DNA of 64,000 nucleotides from Gossypium raimondii (lineage: Eukaryota > Streptophyta > Magnoliopsida > Malvales > Malvaceae): contig NC_068575.1 in assembly GCF_025698545.1 (NCBI RefSeq), positions 60,521,980 to 60,585,979 of the forward strand. The letters are read 5' to 3'. The position numbers were made by a program, and so were the translations under genes. Positions within the stretch are counted from its first letter, which is position 1. Each line of letters opens with the position of its first letter. The notes below the pieces were generated by a model, which saw nothing but the letters and a program-made list of their open reading frames with translations, was not told the origin of the DNA and ran no database searches. This document shows positions 1-13,100 of this stretch, in pieces.

Positions 1-3000
1 TCAGAATTTTCTTTTTGGCCCATTCCTCCACGTCACACTATTAGAAAGAGGAAGGACAAGACCCCTCCCAACGGTATTTTGCTCGGGAAACCTGAACCCA
101 TAATGATCTGGCCGATCAATCAAATTGAAGCCCACCTTAAAGCCAAGCCCTTTTGCCCTTACCGGCTGACAACCGCTCCCATTTCAAAAGAGCCATATCT
201 ATTCATCCTCCGGATGCCCACACACAAAGTTGCGGATAATTTTCCCCATCTCCAAACAAACACCCTTAGGCACAACAGTAGGTTGCATGGTAGACAAAGG
301 AATGACTGCCAAAACCGCCTTAGCAAGCATGATCTGTCCTACTAGCGACAACGTCTTAGCTTTCCATCCCGCAAGCTTATGACGCATATTGGATACAATA
401 TATTGAAATGTCGATCTAGTGACCCTTCGGTGAAGAAGCGGAACACCCAAATATTTCCCAAAATCATCCACCACCAAGAACCCAAGTTCAGCACTAATGC
501 TACACTGCAACAGTGCCGAGACATTTTTAGAAAAGTAGATACTCGTTTTTTGGACACTTACACTGACTGGAATAATGGTAGAGTTCATCGAGAACCCTCT
601 TTAGAATCCTCATCTGAGGCATAGATGCTTCCATGAATCTGCAAAGAACGGGTGTGGCACACGCGGGCCTCGCCTGGAGAGCTTAATAGATGCCCATCGC
701 CCCTCACTAACTTCCTGCGTGATGGCTTGAGCTAACCGCTCAATGCACAATACAAATAAGTACAACGGCAACGGATCACGTTGCGTTAGCCCCCGCCGTG
801 GCCTGATTCAGCAGTTAAAGCCTCATTCTAGGCAATCTGCATGGACGTAAAGCTAACACAATGCATTATAACATCTCAGAGCTGTTTTGGAATCCCAATA
901 TCACTCATTATAACATTACACAATAGTTCTGGCATCCCAATATCACCGGAGGTTGCTAATGCTGTGTTTGAAATGGCACTGTTGAAAGCTCCAGGGGTGG
1001 ATGGCTTTATCGAAGACATTCTAAGTCAATTTTAACTGCCATCCACCCAACCTTACCGGACTTCTTACGCATGGAATAAATAATCTCCTGTGTCACAATA
1101 ATGTTATTCTTAATACATCGGCCCGGGACAAAGTTAGACTGGTTTGGAAGCACCCAATCTGGCATAAACGGCTTTAAGCAATTGACAAGTACTTTAAAAA
1201 CAATTCTATAAAGCACGACACACAGACTGATTGGTCGGAACTGCTGAATCATCTCAGGGACCTCCTTCTTCGGAATAAGAACTAACACCTTTCTGTTGAC
1301 CCATCCATCCAATCGCCCACCACACATAATATAACGGACATACAAACTTCAGGGCCAACCAGCGACCAGTTCTTCTGATAGAAGAACACATGCAAGCCAT
1401 CCACCCCTGGAGCTTTCAACGGCGCCATTTCAAACACAGCATTAGCAACCTCTTCATTAGTAACCGATGCCCTTAGCACATCCATCTCCTTATGCACAAC
1501 GTGATTGAACATACTGCGGATAGGATAGTGCTTGCCTACATTCAGATCACGCGAGAATAAAGAAGAATAAAAGCAAATAGCCTCATTTTCCATACCTCAT
1601 GATCACCACACCATTCACCATCATTAAGCTTCAGCATCCTAATCAGATTCGCCTGTCGCCTAACCATAGTGCTAATGTGAAAAAAACGAGTATTATGGTC
1701 TCAATCCCTCAACCATTGACAACGAGACTTCTGGTAGCAAAGACTTTCCTCCTGTGCTAGCGCATCATCTAGCTCAAGTTTCGACTTCTGTTCTAAGTCC
1801 AGCAAGAAGCTTGGAGGGCCACTGTTCTTTCAATCCCACGAATACGCCTTAAGAGACTCCGTTTCTTTATACCAAGATGGCCAAAGACATCCCGATTCCA
1901 CGGTTTAACAGCATTTGTAAACCGCTCAATGTTTTGCACAATACCCTGAGAAGAACACCAAGTGCCTCTAAGAAATTTCTCAAACTCCGGACGCTGTTGT
2001 GACGCCGCTAAGAACCAAAAAGGCCATTCCCCATCTACCACTCGATCCCTCCCAGTAGAGAGCAAGATGGGCCTATGGTCAGACCCTATCCTCTCCAAAT
2101 GGTGCACATAAGAATTCGGATACTCCATTACCCAGTGCTCATTACCAATACATCTATCCGATCTTTGATGAAGGTTCCCACGACACCACGAGAATGGGGA
2201 GCCGGAAAACTAAGATCATGTAAACCCATACCAAACAGGAACTTGATGAAATGTTGACTCAATGCAGATATTAGAATTGAACCACCCTTGCGCTCCTCAT
2301 GAGAAACAATCCCATTAAAGTCCCCACCAATAACCCAAAGGAAAGGTGACGTAGGAGCCCGCATGGCTAACTGATCTCAGAGCCGTCTCCTTAGAGTAGC
2401 ATTTGGACTGCCGTACACCGCTGTCAGATAGAAACTTGAATTAGTGTCACCATCGTTACAGAGTACATGAACAAACTGGTTCGTTACTGAGATTATATCT
2501 AGCTGAAGGCTCGATTTCCACAACAACCAGATACCACCCGCAAAACCCCGGGTCTCATCCCGGAATGAAAACGCATAGCCTATACCCCGAATAACGCCAT
2601 CAGCTTTAACCCATTCACCCGCGTCTCCAGTAATGCAACAACACTCGGCTTATACTCAGCAATAAACAGTTTTAAGATCCTACTGAACCTCGCGGTCGCT
2701 GCACCTTGACAGTTCCAAAAAAGCAACTTCATGAGAAATAGAAGAAAAATGGAAACCGCGTACCTCATTGGCTACCAGCATCAGTAACCTTGTCAGCATT
2801 ACCTAAAGCCGCATGACCAGTAGCCAAATTGGAAGCAATACCACTCCCTGCCCATTGTCAGCTACAGGAACATTCTCCTTCATGATATCATCCAAGTCCA
2901 ACCCTTCACTAACCTAAGCTAGATGATCATTAAGATTATTCGTCACCGTCTCAACCCAATCCGACAATAGCCGCCGGGAAGGGCAATAATAGCCAGTTTT
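1..3000 (-). mobile_element. Degenerate LINE (L1-type non-LTR retrotransposon), 3' side cut by window edge
   Basis: Broken minus-strand reading frames run in LINE ORF2 order from about 2.75 kb down to position 1. The endonuclease start reads MKLLFWNCQGAATARF (about 2731-2600). An endonuclease block with GGDFNGIVSHEERKGGS lies at 2364-2128, and SDHRPILLS at about 2075. Reverse transcriptase follows with FRPISLCVVLYRIVFKVL and FVPGRC (1345-1007), then the post-RT region with GKYLGVPLLHRR and LAGWKAKTLSLVGQIMLAKA (588-199). Adjacent blocks sit in different frames and stops separate them; for example one base appears lost near 2150, where DRID should run on to NEHWVMEYP. A rearranged segment at about 840-1012 interrupts RT just after KIDLE. 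The element is non-functional. The 5' limit near 3000 is a guess based on where the sequence turns very AT-rich. Confidence 0.9.
951..1004 (+). repeat. 54-bp inverted copy of the LINE RT segment at 1397-1450
   Basis: The plus strand here reads EVANAVFEMALLKAPGVDG. The same peptide, EVANAVFEMAPLKAPGVDG, is encoded on the minus strand at 1450-1397. The two 54-bp arms differ at two bases by eye. The copy therefore lies inside the LINE remnant in opposite orientation and interrupts its reverse transcriptase frame. It could be a fold-back arising during aberrant reverse transcription (twin priming) or a later local rearrangement. Confidence 0.85.
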
Positions 3001-4163
3001 AATATTACATTACTCTTTTTTCTTTTTGAACGAATTACATTACCCATTTTGTTTGCCACATAAAGAGTATATAGCGAAGATTATTTTCATGAAAAGAAGA
3101 CATTATTCACATTATATAAATGAATTGAATTAAGTAAAAACATATTTATATTTTTATTATTTTTAAATTCTCTGAACGATTTTTTAATATTTAATAACAT
3201 ATCTTATAAGATACATTCATTTTCATAAAGTAACTTAATAACAGAAAACAAATTAGTAATAAAATTTAAAATTTCATAAAATTATCACATCCTCAAAAGT
3301 AATTTAATGATAAAATTTTAACAAAATTAAAAATAATTTAATATTATTCATAAAATTTATATATTTTATTAATAGCTATATGGCATTTAGAAAAAAAAAT
3401 TAATAAATCAAACTTAAGTAGTGAAACCAATGCTACCCACGTGGCATACACGTAAGCAAAAAAAAAAAAAACCCCGGGTTCAACTGTCCAAGTGTTTTCT
3501 TTCACATTTTCATCTTATTTCTTTTTTTTCTTTCCATTTTTTCTATTAGAACGAACAAAACTCAGATAACATATCACCAGGAATTGTTTTCAACTCTCAA
3601 TTCTGTAATTTTCTTTTTGATTTTTTATTATTTCCCCTTCATAATCTCATTTCATCACCTACTGTCACTTGTTTCTCACTTTTAAATTTATAAAATAATT
3701 TTTAAAAAATATTTTATGAATTTTCTATGCGCCAAACTTTCTCTCATTTTCCCTCAATCATTTCATTTTCTTTGCCTTTCTCTCCGTATCTCTCTGTAAT
3801 TTGCCGTTTCGGTTACGTATTGGAAAATGAATTGAAATTGTTAGTAATTCTATGATAAGAAATCTTCATTCATTTGAATAATTTGGTGCGTTTTGGAGCG
3901 GGCATTGACGGAGAAATTGTGTTGATTTTAATTCTATGATAAGAAATCTTAATTTATTTGAATAATTTGGCGTGTTTTAAAGAAGGCATTGTCAGGAAAC
4001 TTTTTTGTGTTGAATTTACGTCGGAATTGAGTCGATTAAATTTGAAATTGAGAACCTGACTCGGGGATCCGTGGTGGGTTTATTGAAAGAGAAATGTGAT
4101 CCAATTTGCGGTGATAGGAAGAAAACGTTTTGGATACTATCGGCGTAGTAACAGCGCCATCAG
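3001..4163 (+). other. AT-rich spacer, formin promoter and 5' leader
   Basis: From 3001 to about 3480 the sequence is AT-rich with no coding signal. From about 3480 to 3800 it is pyrimidine-rich (many CTTTTC and TTTCTC runs), typical of plant promoter and leader DNA before a constitutive gene. The formin start codon is at 4164. I could not pick one TATA box or transcription start with confidence. Confidence 0.55.
3845..4012 (+). repeat. Two 84-bp tandem copies in the formin 5' leader region
   Basis: The block starting TAATTCTATGATAAGAAATC at 3845 recurs at 3929 with the same order of landmarks: ATTTGAATAATTTGG, then GTGTTTT or GCGTTTT, then GGCATTG. The period is 84 bp. The copies have diverged by scattered substitutions, so the duplication is not very recent. 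It lies just upstream of the formin start codon, probably in promoter or leader sequence. Confidence 0.8.
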
Positions 4164-7100
4164 ATGGCGCTGTTCAGACGCTTGTTTTACCGGAAGCCGC
4201 CGGATCGGCTTCTCGAGATCTCCGAACATGTCTACGGTAACTTTTCTTTTTCTTCTAATTTATTGTTCGTTTCAGTTTTAAAATTTGGAAACCATCTACA
4301 TTCTATCAGAGGAATGCCGATGGATATTGTGTTTGAATTCTCTGATTCTATCTGGGAACTTAATTTCTTATCTACATATTTTTTTGTATTAATTTATTTG
4401 GACCATGCACTGCTTAATTTAATGAATTTTAGGGTTCTGTTGATTAATATTGGGATATTTTATTACAATTAAGAAGGTTCTTAGCTTGTTTCTTTTCGTG
4501 GTTGTTGGGGAGAATTGGGTGGCATTGTCACCTTAAAGCAGAATTACTGAATTGATTTGCTAATGAACTTAGAAACTGATGTGCTGTCTGTGTTTTCTTA
4601 ATGCATAGAATTTCCATACCATTTTATAAATGTTTCTGTTTGGAACTATAGTTTGCTTTTCTCCATTTTAGGAAAAGTTATAAAACTTCCTTTTGTGAGC
4701 ATTTGTAACGAACTTTACAGCTAGAACTTACCATATTATATTTTGGTTTTTTTTTTGGAGGCACATGGTTAATAAGTTTTGCTCATTTGATTCAACTTTT
4801 GTGTCGGTTGTTTTTCAGTATTTGACTGTTGCTTCACTGCTGACGTTTTGGAAGAAGATGAGTTCAAAGTGTATATGGGTAGCATTGTGGCACAGCTACA
4901 AGACTACTTTCCAGATGCTTCTTTCATGGTTTTTAATTTCAGAGAAGGGGACAGGCGGAGCCGAATTTCGGACATTTTAAGCGAGTATGACATGACAGTT
5001 ATGGACTACCCACGGCAATATGAGGGATGCCCGTTGCTGCCACTTGAAATGATTCATCACTTCCTTCGATCGAGTGACAGCTGGTTGTCATTGGAAGGGC
5101 AGCAGAATGTGCTTTTGATGCACTGTGAAAGAGGAGGATGGCCTGTACTCGCTTTCATGCTTGCCAGTCTTCTGTTATATCGAAAACAATATAGTGGCGA
5201 GCAGAAGACTCTTGAAATGGTCTACAAGCAAGCTCCTAGGGACCTTCTCAAGCTTCTGTCCCCTTTGAACCCTCGGCCTTCTCATTTGAGATATTTGCAG
5301 TATATTTCTAGAAGGAATTTGAGTTCTGATTGGCCTCCAGCACATACACCTAGAGATTTGGATTGCATAATTCTTAGAGTTCTTCCTCTTTTTGAAGGGG
5401 GAGAAGGCTGCAGGCCAGTTATACATGTTTATGGAATGGACCCCAAAACACCAGCCAATAGAAGTTCTAAGCTTCTGTTTTCAACTTCAAAGACGAAAAA
5501 GCAAGTTCCTTACTTCCGAAAGGTGATGCCTAAGTCACGCAATTGAACTGAAAGATAAATTGACCAAAATTTGGGATGTTCTAATAAGGTTTGTCTGCAG
5601 GAAGAGTGTGCATTGGTGACAATAGATACTCATTGTCATATTCAAGGGGATGTTGTGCTTGAGTGCGTCCATTTATATGACGATTTGGTACATGAAGAGA
5701 CGATATTCAGAGTTATGTTTCACACAGCGTTTGTTCGAAGAAATATTTTAATATTCAATCACGATGATGTTGATGTGTTGTGGGATGCCAGGCATCAATT
5801 TCCAAAGGACTTCACAGTAGAGGTAGGTTAGGTTATTAGTCTGTGACTATTTTTTTTATTTACTTTCTAAACCTGTAGGAGTTGAATGCATACTCATATC
5901 TGTATCAGGTGGTTTTTATGGACCGTGATGCGGTTGTCCCTAATCTCCCCAGAGTCGCAACAAAAAGTGAAGATCGGAATGACGGTGAATGTGCTTCACC
6001 AGAGGAATTTTTCGAGGTGGAAGAGATCTTCAGCAATGCAGTTGATGCGGTGGAGGGAAAGGTTGATGTGCTGGATGGAAAAGTCGATGCGCTGGATGGA
6101 AAGGTGGATTACGACAGTCAGATAGTTCATGAAAACAAGCCAGAGCAGAAAGATATCTTGAGAGAGGATGTAGATTCCCATTTGCTGGATGGAAAGGTGG
6201 ATTACAACAGTCAGATAGTCCATGAAAACAAGCCAGAGCAGAAAGATATCTCAAGGGAGGATGTAGATCCCCATGCACTGGATGGAAAGGTGGATTATGA
6301 CAGTCAGATAGTTCATGAAAACAAGCCAGAGCAGAAAGATATCTTGAGGGAAGATGTAGATCCCCATAGAATTCAAGAATGTTCCACATATGATGGGAAT
6401 AAAAAACAGGATGTCAAGTTTGATTCTAGTATAGATGCAGTGAAGGACATAGCTATGGATGATGTGAATTACAAATTACACATGAAGCTGGATTCTGACA
6501 TTAATGCTGTGAAAGACATAGCTGTTGATGATGGAGACATTAAGGCCGGTTCAGTGGAATTTACTATCAACCTGTTGAGAGAGAGAGAAACCAAGGAGGT
6601 GACGGAAGATGTGCTTGGCAAGTTGGAAGACACGGCAGATACAGGCAATAGAGAAGAATCTGTTCCACTGAAGAAGCAAAGGTTGAAAACCGATGTTTCC
6701 AGATCTAAACCCGAGAAAATACTGCCTATTTCAAAGAAACAAGACGGGCTGTCTCCAAAACCAGCTTCAGATTCTGCTCTGGTGAAACCAAAGAGCCGAC
6801 AACTAGAACCTCAGGGCCAACCTGCAAGGCCAGCAAAGCCAAATGCCGTATCTCGGTGGATCCCTCCTAACAAGGGATCTTATGCTAATTCGATGCATGT
6901 ATCGTATCCACCATCAAGACCTAATAGTGCACCACCTGTACCATCCAGTACTTTGAGGAAATCGAAGTCTGTTTCCAATCTAAAGGGTTCTATTGGAGCT
7001 GTGATTTCAAAGGATGTTTCATCCAAGCAAAAATGTCAGAAGGTTGACGATACAAAGACTTCAAAGGATTTTTCATCCGAGCAAAAAGGTCAGAAGGTTG

Positions 7101-10100
7101 ACCTTACAAAGCCTTCAGGCTCTCCAAAAGAAATATATACCGCTCCAATAATTCCAACACCACTGCCTGGCTTACAGCAATCAGTATATATTCCACCTAG
7201 CACTCCAGCAGCTGCACCACCACCTGCTCCTCCTTCCCCACCTCCACCAAGATCTTTGTTGGCTTCACAATCTTTGGAAGAAAATACAATATCTATACTA
7301 CCTCCCCCACTTTCTGGAAATGTTTCTAGAATGTCTTTTGCTGCATTATCTACCCCTCCTCCTCCTCCTCCACCACCACCTTGCACAGCAATAAAAGTAC
7401 ATACTACTGGGATGCTTTCTCAAAATCCAGTGGCAGTTCCTCCACCACTGCCTCCCTCTCCCCCATTTTCTAATCCTCAGATTTCTAAACTCTTTTCGTC
7501 TCGTCCACCACCTTCACCACCTTTGAAGTCTAGGTTTTCTTCAGCTTTCCTTAATGTACTACATTCTCAAGCTCCTCCTCGCCCATCTCCTGTCAGATCA
7601 TTGGGTACATCAAAACTTGGTAATGTACCTTCTTTCCATCAAAAGCCCCCTCCCACTCCTCCAACTCAAGGTGCTATGGCTCCATCTATCATGCATGAAG
7701 TGCTATCAGCACCTTCTCCACCCCTAGCCCCTCCATTGTGTGATGCTCCATCCTCCCCTCCCCTCCCACCTCTAGTACCCACTAGACATGTACCTTTGCC
7801 ACCCCCACCCCCCCCACCACCTCCTCAGTATAGAGCTTTGGCACCTCTATCGCAACCAATGCCTCATTACATAGCCTCTACTCCACCAATACTACTACCA
7901 CCACCTTTATTGCTGGGAATGTGTGCATCTTCTTCACTGCCCTCACCAATGCCTCATTCTCCATCTCCTCCCCTTGAACTACCCCCATTGATGTCTACTA
8001 CCCCATCTCCTCCACCACCTCCATTAACTAGTGCCCCAACTCCACCTCCACTACCCCCATCAATGTCTACTACCTCAATTCCTCCTTCACCACCCTTATT
8101 GATCTGTAGTGCCACAATTCCTCCTCCACCTCCATCACAACCCCCATTGATGTCTAGTGCCCTCCCTCCTCCACCTTCAGCACCCCTATTGATGTCTAAC
8201 GCGTCACTTCCTCCGACACCTCCATCACCCCCATCAATATCTAGCTGCCCTCCTCCTCCTGCTCTTCCACTCCCATCAATGTCTAGCGTCCTACTTCCTC
8301 CTCTAGCTCCACTACCCCCCTTGATGTCTAGTGTTCCACCTCCACCTCCTCCTCCTCCAACTCCATCACCCTTATCAGTGTATGGCACCCCACTTCCTTC
8401 ATCTCCACTAGCCCCATCAATGTCTAGTGACCCACCTCCACAACTCCCATCAATGTCTAATGCCCTACTTCCTCCACCTTCACCACCCTCTTTGACGACT
8501 ATTGCCCCACTTCCTTTTCTACCTTCACCATCCTTTTCAATGACTAGTGTCCCACCTCCTCCACCTTCATCTCTACCTCCCCAATTGACATCTAGTGCTC
8601 CAATTCCTTCTCCGCCTTCACCATCCTCTTCAACAACTAGTGTCCCACTTCCTCCTCCACCTTCACCACCCTTTTCAGCAACTATTGCCCCACATCCTCC
8701 TCCACCTTCACCACCCTCTTCAACGACTACTGTCCCACTTCCTCTAACCTCACCACCTTTTTCAACTACTATTGCCTCGTCTCCTCCATCTCCACCACCT
8801 CCACCAATGTGTAGTACTCCACTTCCTCCATTTTCACCACCCTTTTCAACTACTATTGCCTCGTCTCCTCCATCTCCACCACCCCCACCAATGTGTAGTA
8901 CTCCACTTCCTCCGCCTTCACCACCCTCTTTGACTAATATTGTCCCATCTCCTCCAGCTCCACAACTCCCATCAATGTCTAGTGCTTCACTTCCTCCACC
9001 TTCACCACCTTCTTCGGTTACTAGTGCCTTACCTCCTTCAATTCCACCACCATCTCCACCTCCCCTATTGATGTCTACTGCCTCGTTTCCTGCTCCACCT
9101 TCACCACCCTCTTTGACAACTAGTGCCCCACCTCCTCCATCTCCACCACCCCCATCAATATCTAACACCCCACTTCCTCCCCCGTCGGTATCTAGTGCTC
9201 CACTTCCTCTTTCACTTTCGCCAACCACTTTGATGACTAGTGCCCCACCTCCTTCACCTTCACTACCATCTCCACCTCCCACATTGATGTCTACTGCCCC
9301 ACTTCCTCCTCCATCTTCACCACCCTCTGCAACGACTAGTGCCCCACCTCTTTTGTCTCCATCACCCCTATCAATATCTAGCATCCAACCTCTTCCCTCA
9401 TCGATGTCTAGTGCTTCAATTCCTCGTTCTCCTTCACCAACCACTTTGACAACTAGTGCCCTACCTCCTCCATCTCCACCACCTTCTTCAATATCTAGCA
9501 CCCCACCTCCTCCTTCACCAACCACTTCGATGACTAGTACCCCAGCTCCTCCATCTCCACCACCCCCATCAATATCTAGCACCCCACCTCCTCCCCCATC
9601 GATGTCTAGTGCTTCAATTCCTCCTTCACCTTCACCAAATACTTTGATGACTAGTGCCCTACTCCCTCCACCTCCTCCATCTCCACCACCCCCATCAATA
9701 TCTAGCACCCCACCTCCTCCTTCACCAACCACTTTGACGACTAGTGCCCCACCTCCTCCATCTCCACCGCCCCCATCAACATCTAACACCCAACCTCCTC
9801 CCCCATCGATATCTAGTGCTTCACTTCCTCCTTCACCTTTATCAACCACTTTTTCAACTAGTGCCTCACCTCCATCTCCACCACCCCAATTGGTGTCTAG
9901 TGTCCCACCTTCATCACCCCCATCGATGTCTAGTGTCTCACCTCCTCCACCTCCACCACCCTCATCAATGTTTGATGTCCCTCATCCACCCCTTCCCCCA
10001 TTACCTGGAGTGCCACCTCCACCTCCTACCCCCTTTGGAGCACCACTCCCACCACCTCCACCTGTTAATGAAATTGTAGCACCAGCCCCACTTATGCATG

Positions 10101-13100
10101 GAGCTCCACCACCTCCACCGTTGCCTCCTACTATTGGAGAACCACCTCCACCGCCACCTTCTGGGGTACCGCCACCTCCACCGCCGCCTCTTGGAATTGA
10201 ACCACCACTTCCAGCGCCACCTTTTGGAGTTGGACCACCACCGCCACCACCACCTCCAGGAGGAGGAGCACCACCTCCGCCACCACCTCCTGGTGGAGGA
10301 GCACCACCTCCGCCACCACCTCCTGGAGGAGGAGCACCACCTCCTGGTGGTGGAGCACCACCTCCGCCACCACCTCCTGGAGGAGGAGCTCCTGGCCCTC
10401 CAGCACCACCTGGAGCTGTTGGTGGTGGACCTCCGCCGCCTCCACCATTCGGTGCCAAAGGAGCTGACGCAAGAGGAAGAGGGCGTGGGCTATCACGTTC
10501 AGGAGCTATTCAAACAGCTAGGAGATCCTCCTTAAAGCCCTTACACTGGAGTAAAGTCTCAAGGGCAATACAAGGAAGCTTATGGGAAGAATTGCAAAGA
10601 CATGGAGAGCCTCAAGTGTAATATATCTTGTGATGTTGATTTAACTTTTCTGTGGTATACTTCCATAGTGAAATTCCTGACTAAATATCTAGGCTAATAT
10701 TCCATTATTATATGTTTGTATTACTCTTTCACATGTATTAATTTCCTTTTTTTTTTTTTTTTTGTATTTGCTTACCTTTCCTTTATTTCTCCTAGTGCAC
10801 CAGAATTTGATGTGTCAGAGCTTGAGACTCTTTTCTCCAACGTTGTTCCTAAGCGTTCAGGTGACAAAGGGAAAGGCAAGTCAGCTGGACCAAAAACTGA
10901 CAAAGTCCACCTGGTAATCTGAAATTTCATTTTTCTCAATAACTATGCATCTAGGTTTTTTTATGGGCGATTGTGGTATTATTACTTGAAGCATCTTGTA
11001 GAGTTGCTACAAGGTCTGTGGTCTTAGAAATTGAGAATTTTTAATTTTTAGGGTAGGTTTCTGCTTAGTCATGGGGAAAGGCATTCTGATCTTTGTTTTG
11101 TAATTCAAATCAACTATAATGCTTATCTTTCTAATTGCTTAACTATCATAAGACCATCATAATTCCATTGCTAACAGATTTGGTTTATCACATTGTAGAT
11201 TGACTTGAGGAGGGCTAACAACACTGAAATTATGCTCACTAAAGTTAAGATGCCACTTCCTGATATGATGGTAAGCTAGATATGGTCATTTTCTTGTGTT
11301 TATTAGCGTTTCTTTTAGACAACTGGAGGATTTATCTATGGTGTTCCATTTATATAGAACTTGGAGTTTAACCCAAAATATATATGAACAAGACAACAAG
11401 GTTGTTTGATTTGTTTTTTTTTTTTTAGCTAGTGGTTGCACTTAAGTTTCCAAAGATGTGGTGACCTTAGCATCATTAGCTTCTTCTATGGATTCTGTTT
11501 TGGTGTAATGCAAATTCTTAGGATTGTCATGCTAAATCTGACTCACTTAATGGGGGCATGGTGGGAAATAGGATTCTCTATGAATTCATCTCCTCTTTTT
11601 TATTTTCTCCTCCTTTTTTGCCTTAGTTTTAACCAAAGATACTCAGTTTTATTTGTTAACTTACCATATAGAGCTTCTTGAATTTATCAGGCTGCAGTGC
11701 TAGCAATGGATGATACGGTATTAGATGTTGATCAAGTGGAAAATCTCATAAAATTTTGTCCAACTAAAGAGGAAATGGAACTTCTCAAGGTGATGCTTTA
11801 GCATATGCATATAAATATATTCAGTATTGTATTTAAGCTATTTAGAATTGCTTTTTACATAGTATAAATTTACCATTAGAAGTTTGTCTTCACTGATTGT
11901 GATTTACCCTCTTTTTATTTTTTAGAACTACACTGGTGACAAGGAGAGTCTAGGGAAGTGTGAACAGGTCTGCATTTTCTCTCTAACCATATTTTCTCAA
12001 TTTTTCAAATTGTTAGACTTGGGTTTCTTACATAGCTGGACTCATAGATGGTTCATTTCCTTTGACATGCTAAATATACTATTTTTCTGAAAATTATGTC
12101 TTTGTCTTCATGTTCTTCTAAAATTTGACCTTCTAATATCTTTCCTCCAGAGCATTTAGCTCAGTGGTTGGTGCATGCTTCCCCTGACTCAAAGAGCTGG
12201 ATTCAAGTCCCCCCATCTCCCAATATAAGAAAACTCTTTATGCCATTCAGTTTAAGAAATTTCTTTTAAAACTGAGATACTTTGGTATGATAGTGAATAC
12301 ATTTTCCTGGCTTGGTCACTTCGAATGACTGAATTACTGCTTTCTTTTGATTCGGTTTTTAGGGAGTGAGGGGAACACAATGGAAAACTTGTCCTCCCTG
12401 CCCCCTTTCCCCAAGTTCTTTTTATTTTCCTCTCTTCCTTCTTCTAATGAAAAGAGACTATAATTTCATGTACCGATGTAGGAATTTATACTGCTTGTTA
12501 ACAGTTTCCTTTTCTGTTTCCTGATATATTGAATTAAGTGTTTATTTTCAATATTTCTGAAATATTTTCTCAGTTTTAAGAATTTATACTTTCTAAAACC
12601 CTTTGGCATGAAGTATTCTTTTCAAATCATAGTTTAAAGATGGAAATTGATGTCTAAGCATTGATTTGTTTTTATCTTTTTGCATTTTTATAGGGACATC
12701 TAAACCAAGATGAAGATTGTACTTTTGATACCTAGTCCTATATTTCCCTACTATATTTTTGGAACAATTTATGTCTGATAATTCCTCAATAAGGATAGTA
12801 ATGTTAGCGAAATTTGTTCAGTGATGTGGACTATTCATGAGCATAAATACAGTTAAGATTTTCTGACTGAAAGTTCAAGCATAGGGAGCTTCTCTGATAA
12901 AAATTCATTTTGTTTACTTATGGGTTTATTCTTATTCTGAGAGATATAAACTAGATTACTCTATATATTTACCCATGGAAAGAAGTGTGGTATGGGAGGG
13001 TGTATATGGTTGTACATTTAGTAGAGTGATAGGTTTGTCCTTTTGACTTTGTGGTTCATTTGAGGAAGAAAAATAGAAGGATGTTTCAGGGAAGAATTAC

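Noticed and set aside
7954-9849. 631-residue glycine-rich open frame on the minus strand
   Set aside because: It is the antisense shadow of the formin FH1 array; CCA/CCT-rich codons read backwards give GG-rich codons without stops. It has no splice context or recognisable domain.
9982-10458. Glycine-rich minus-strand and histidine/leucine-rich plus-strand frames over the end of FH1
   Set aside because: Off-frame readings of the GGGAPPPPPPP repeats.
12150-12215. True tRNA gene in formin intron 8
   Set aside because: A and B boxes are present, but I could not draw a proper acceptor stem or anticodon arm; SINE origin fits better.
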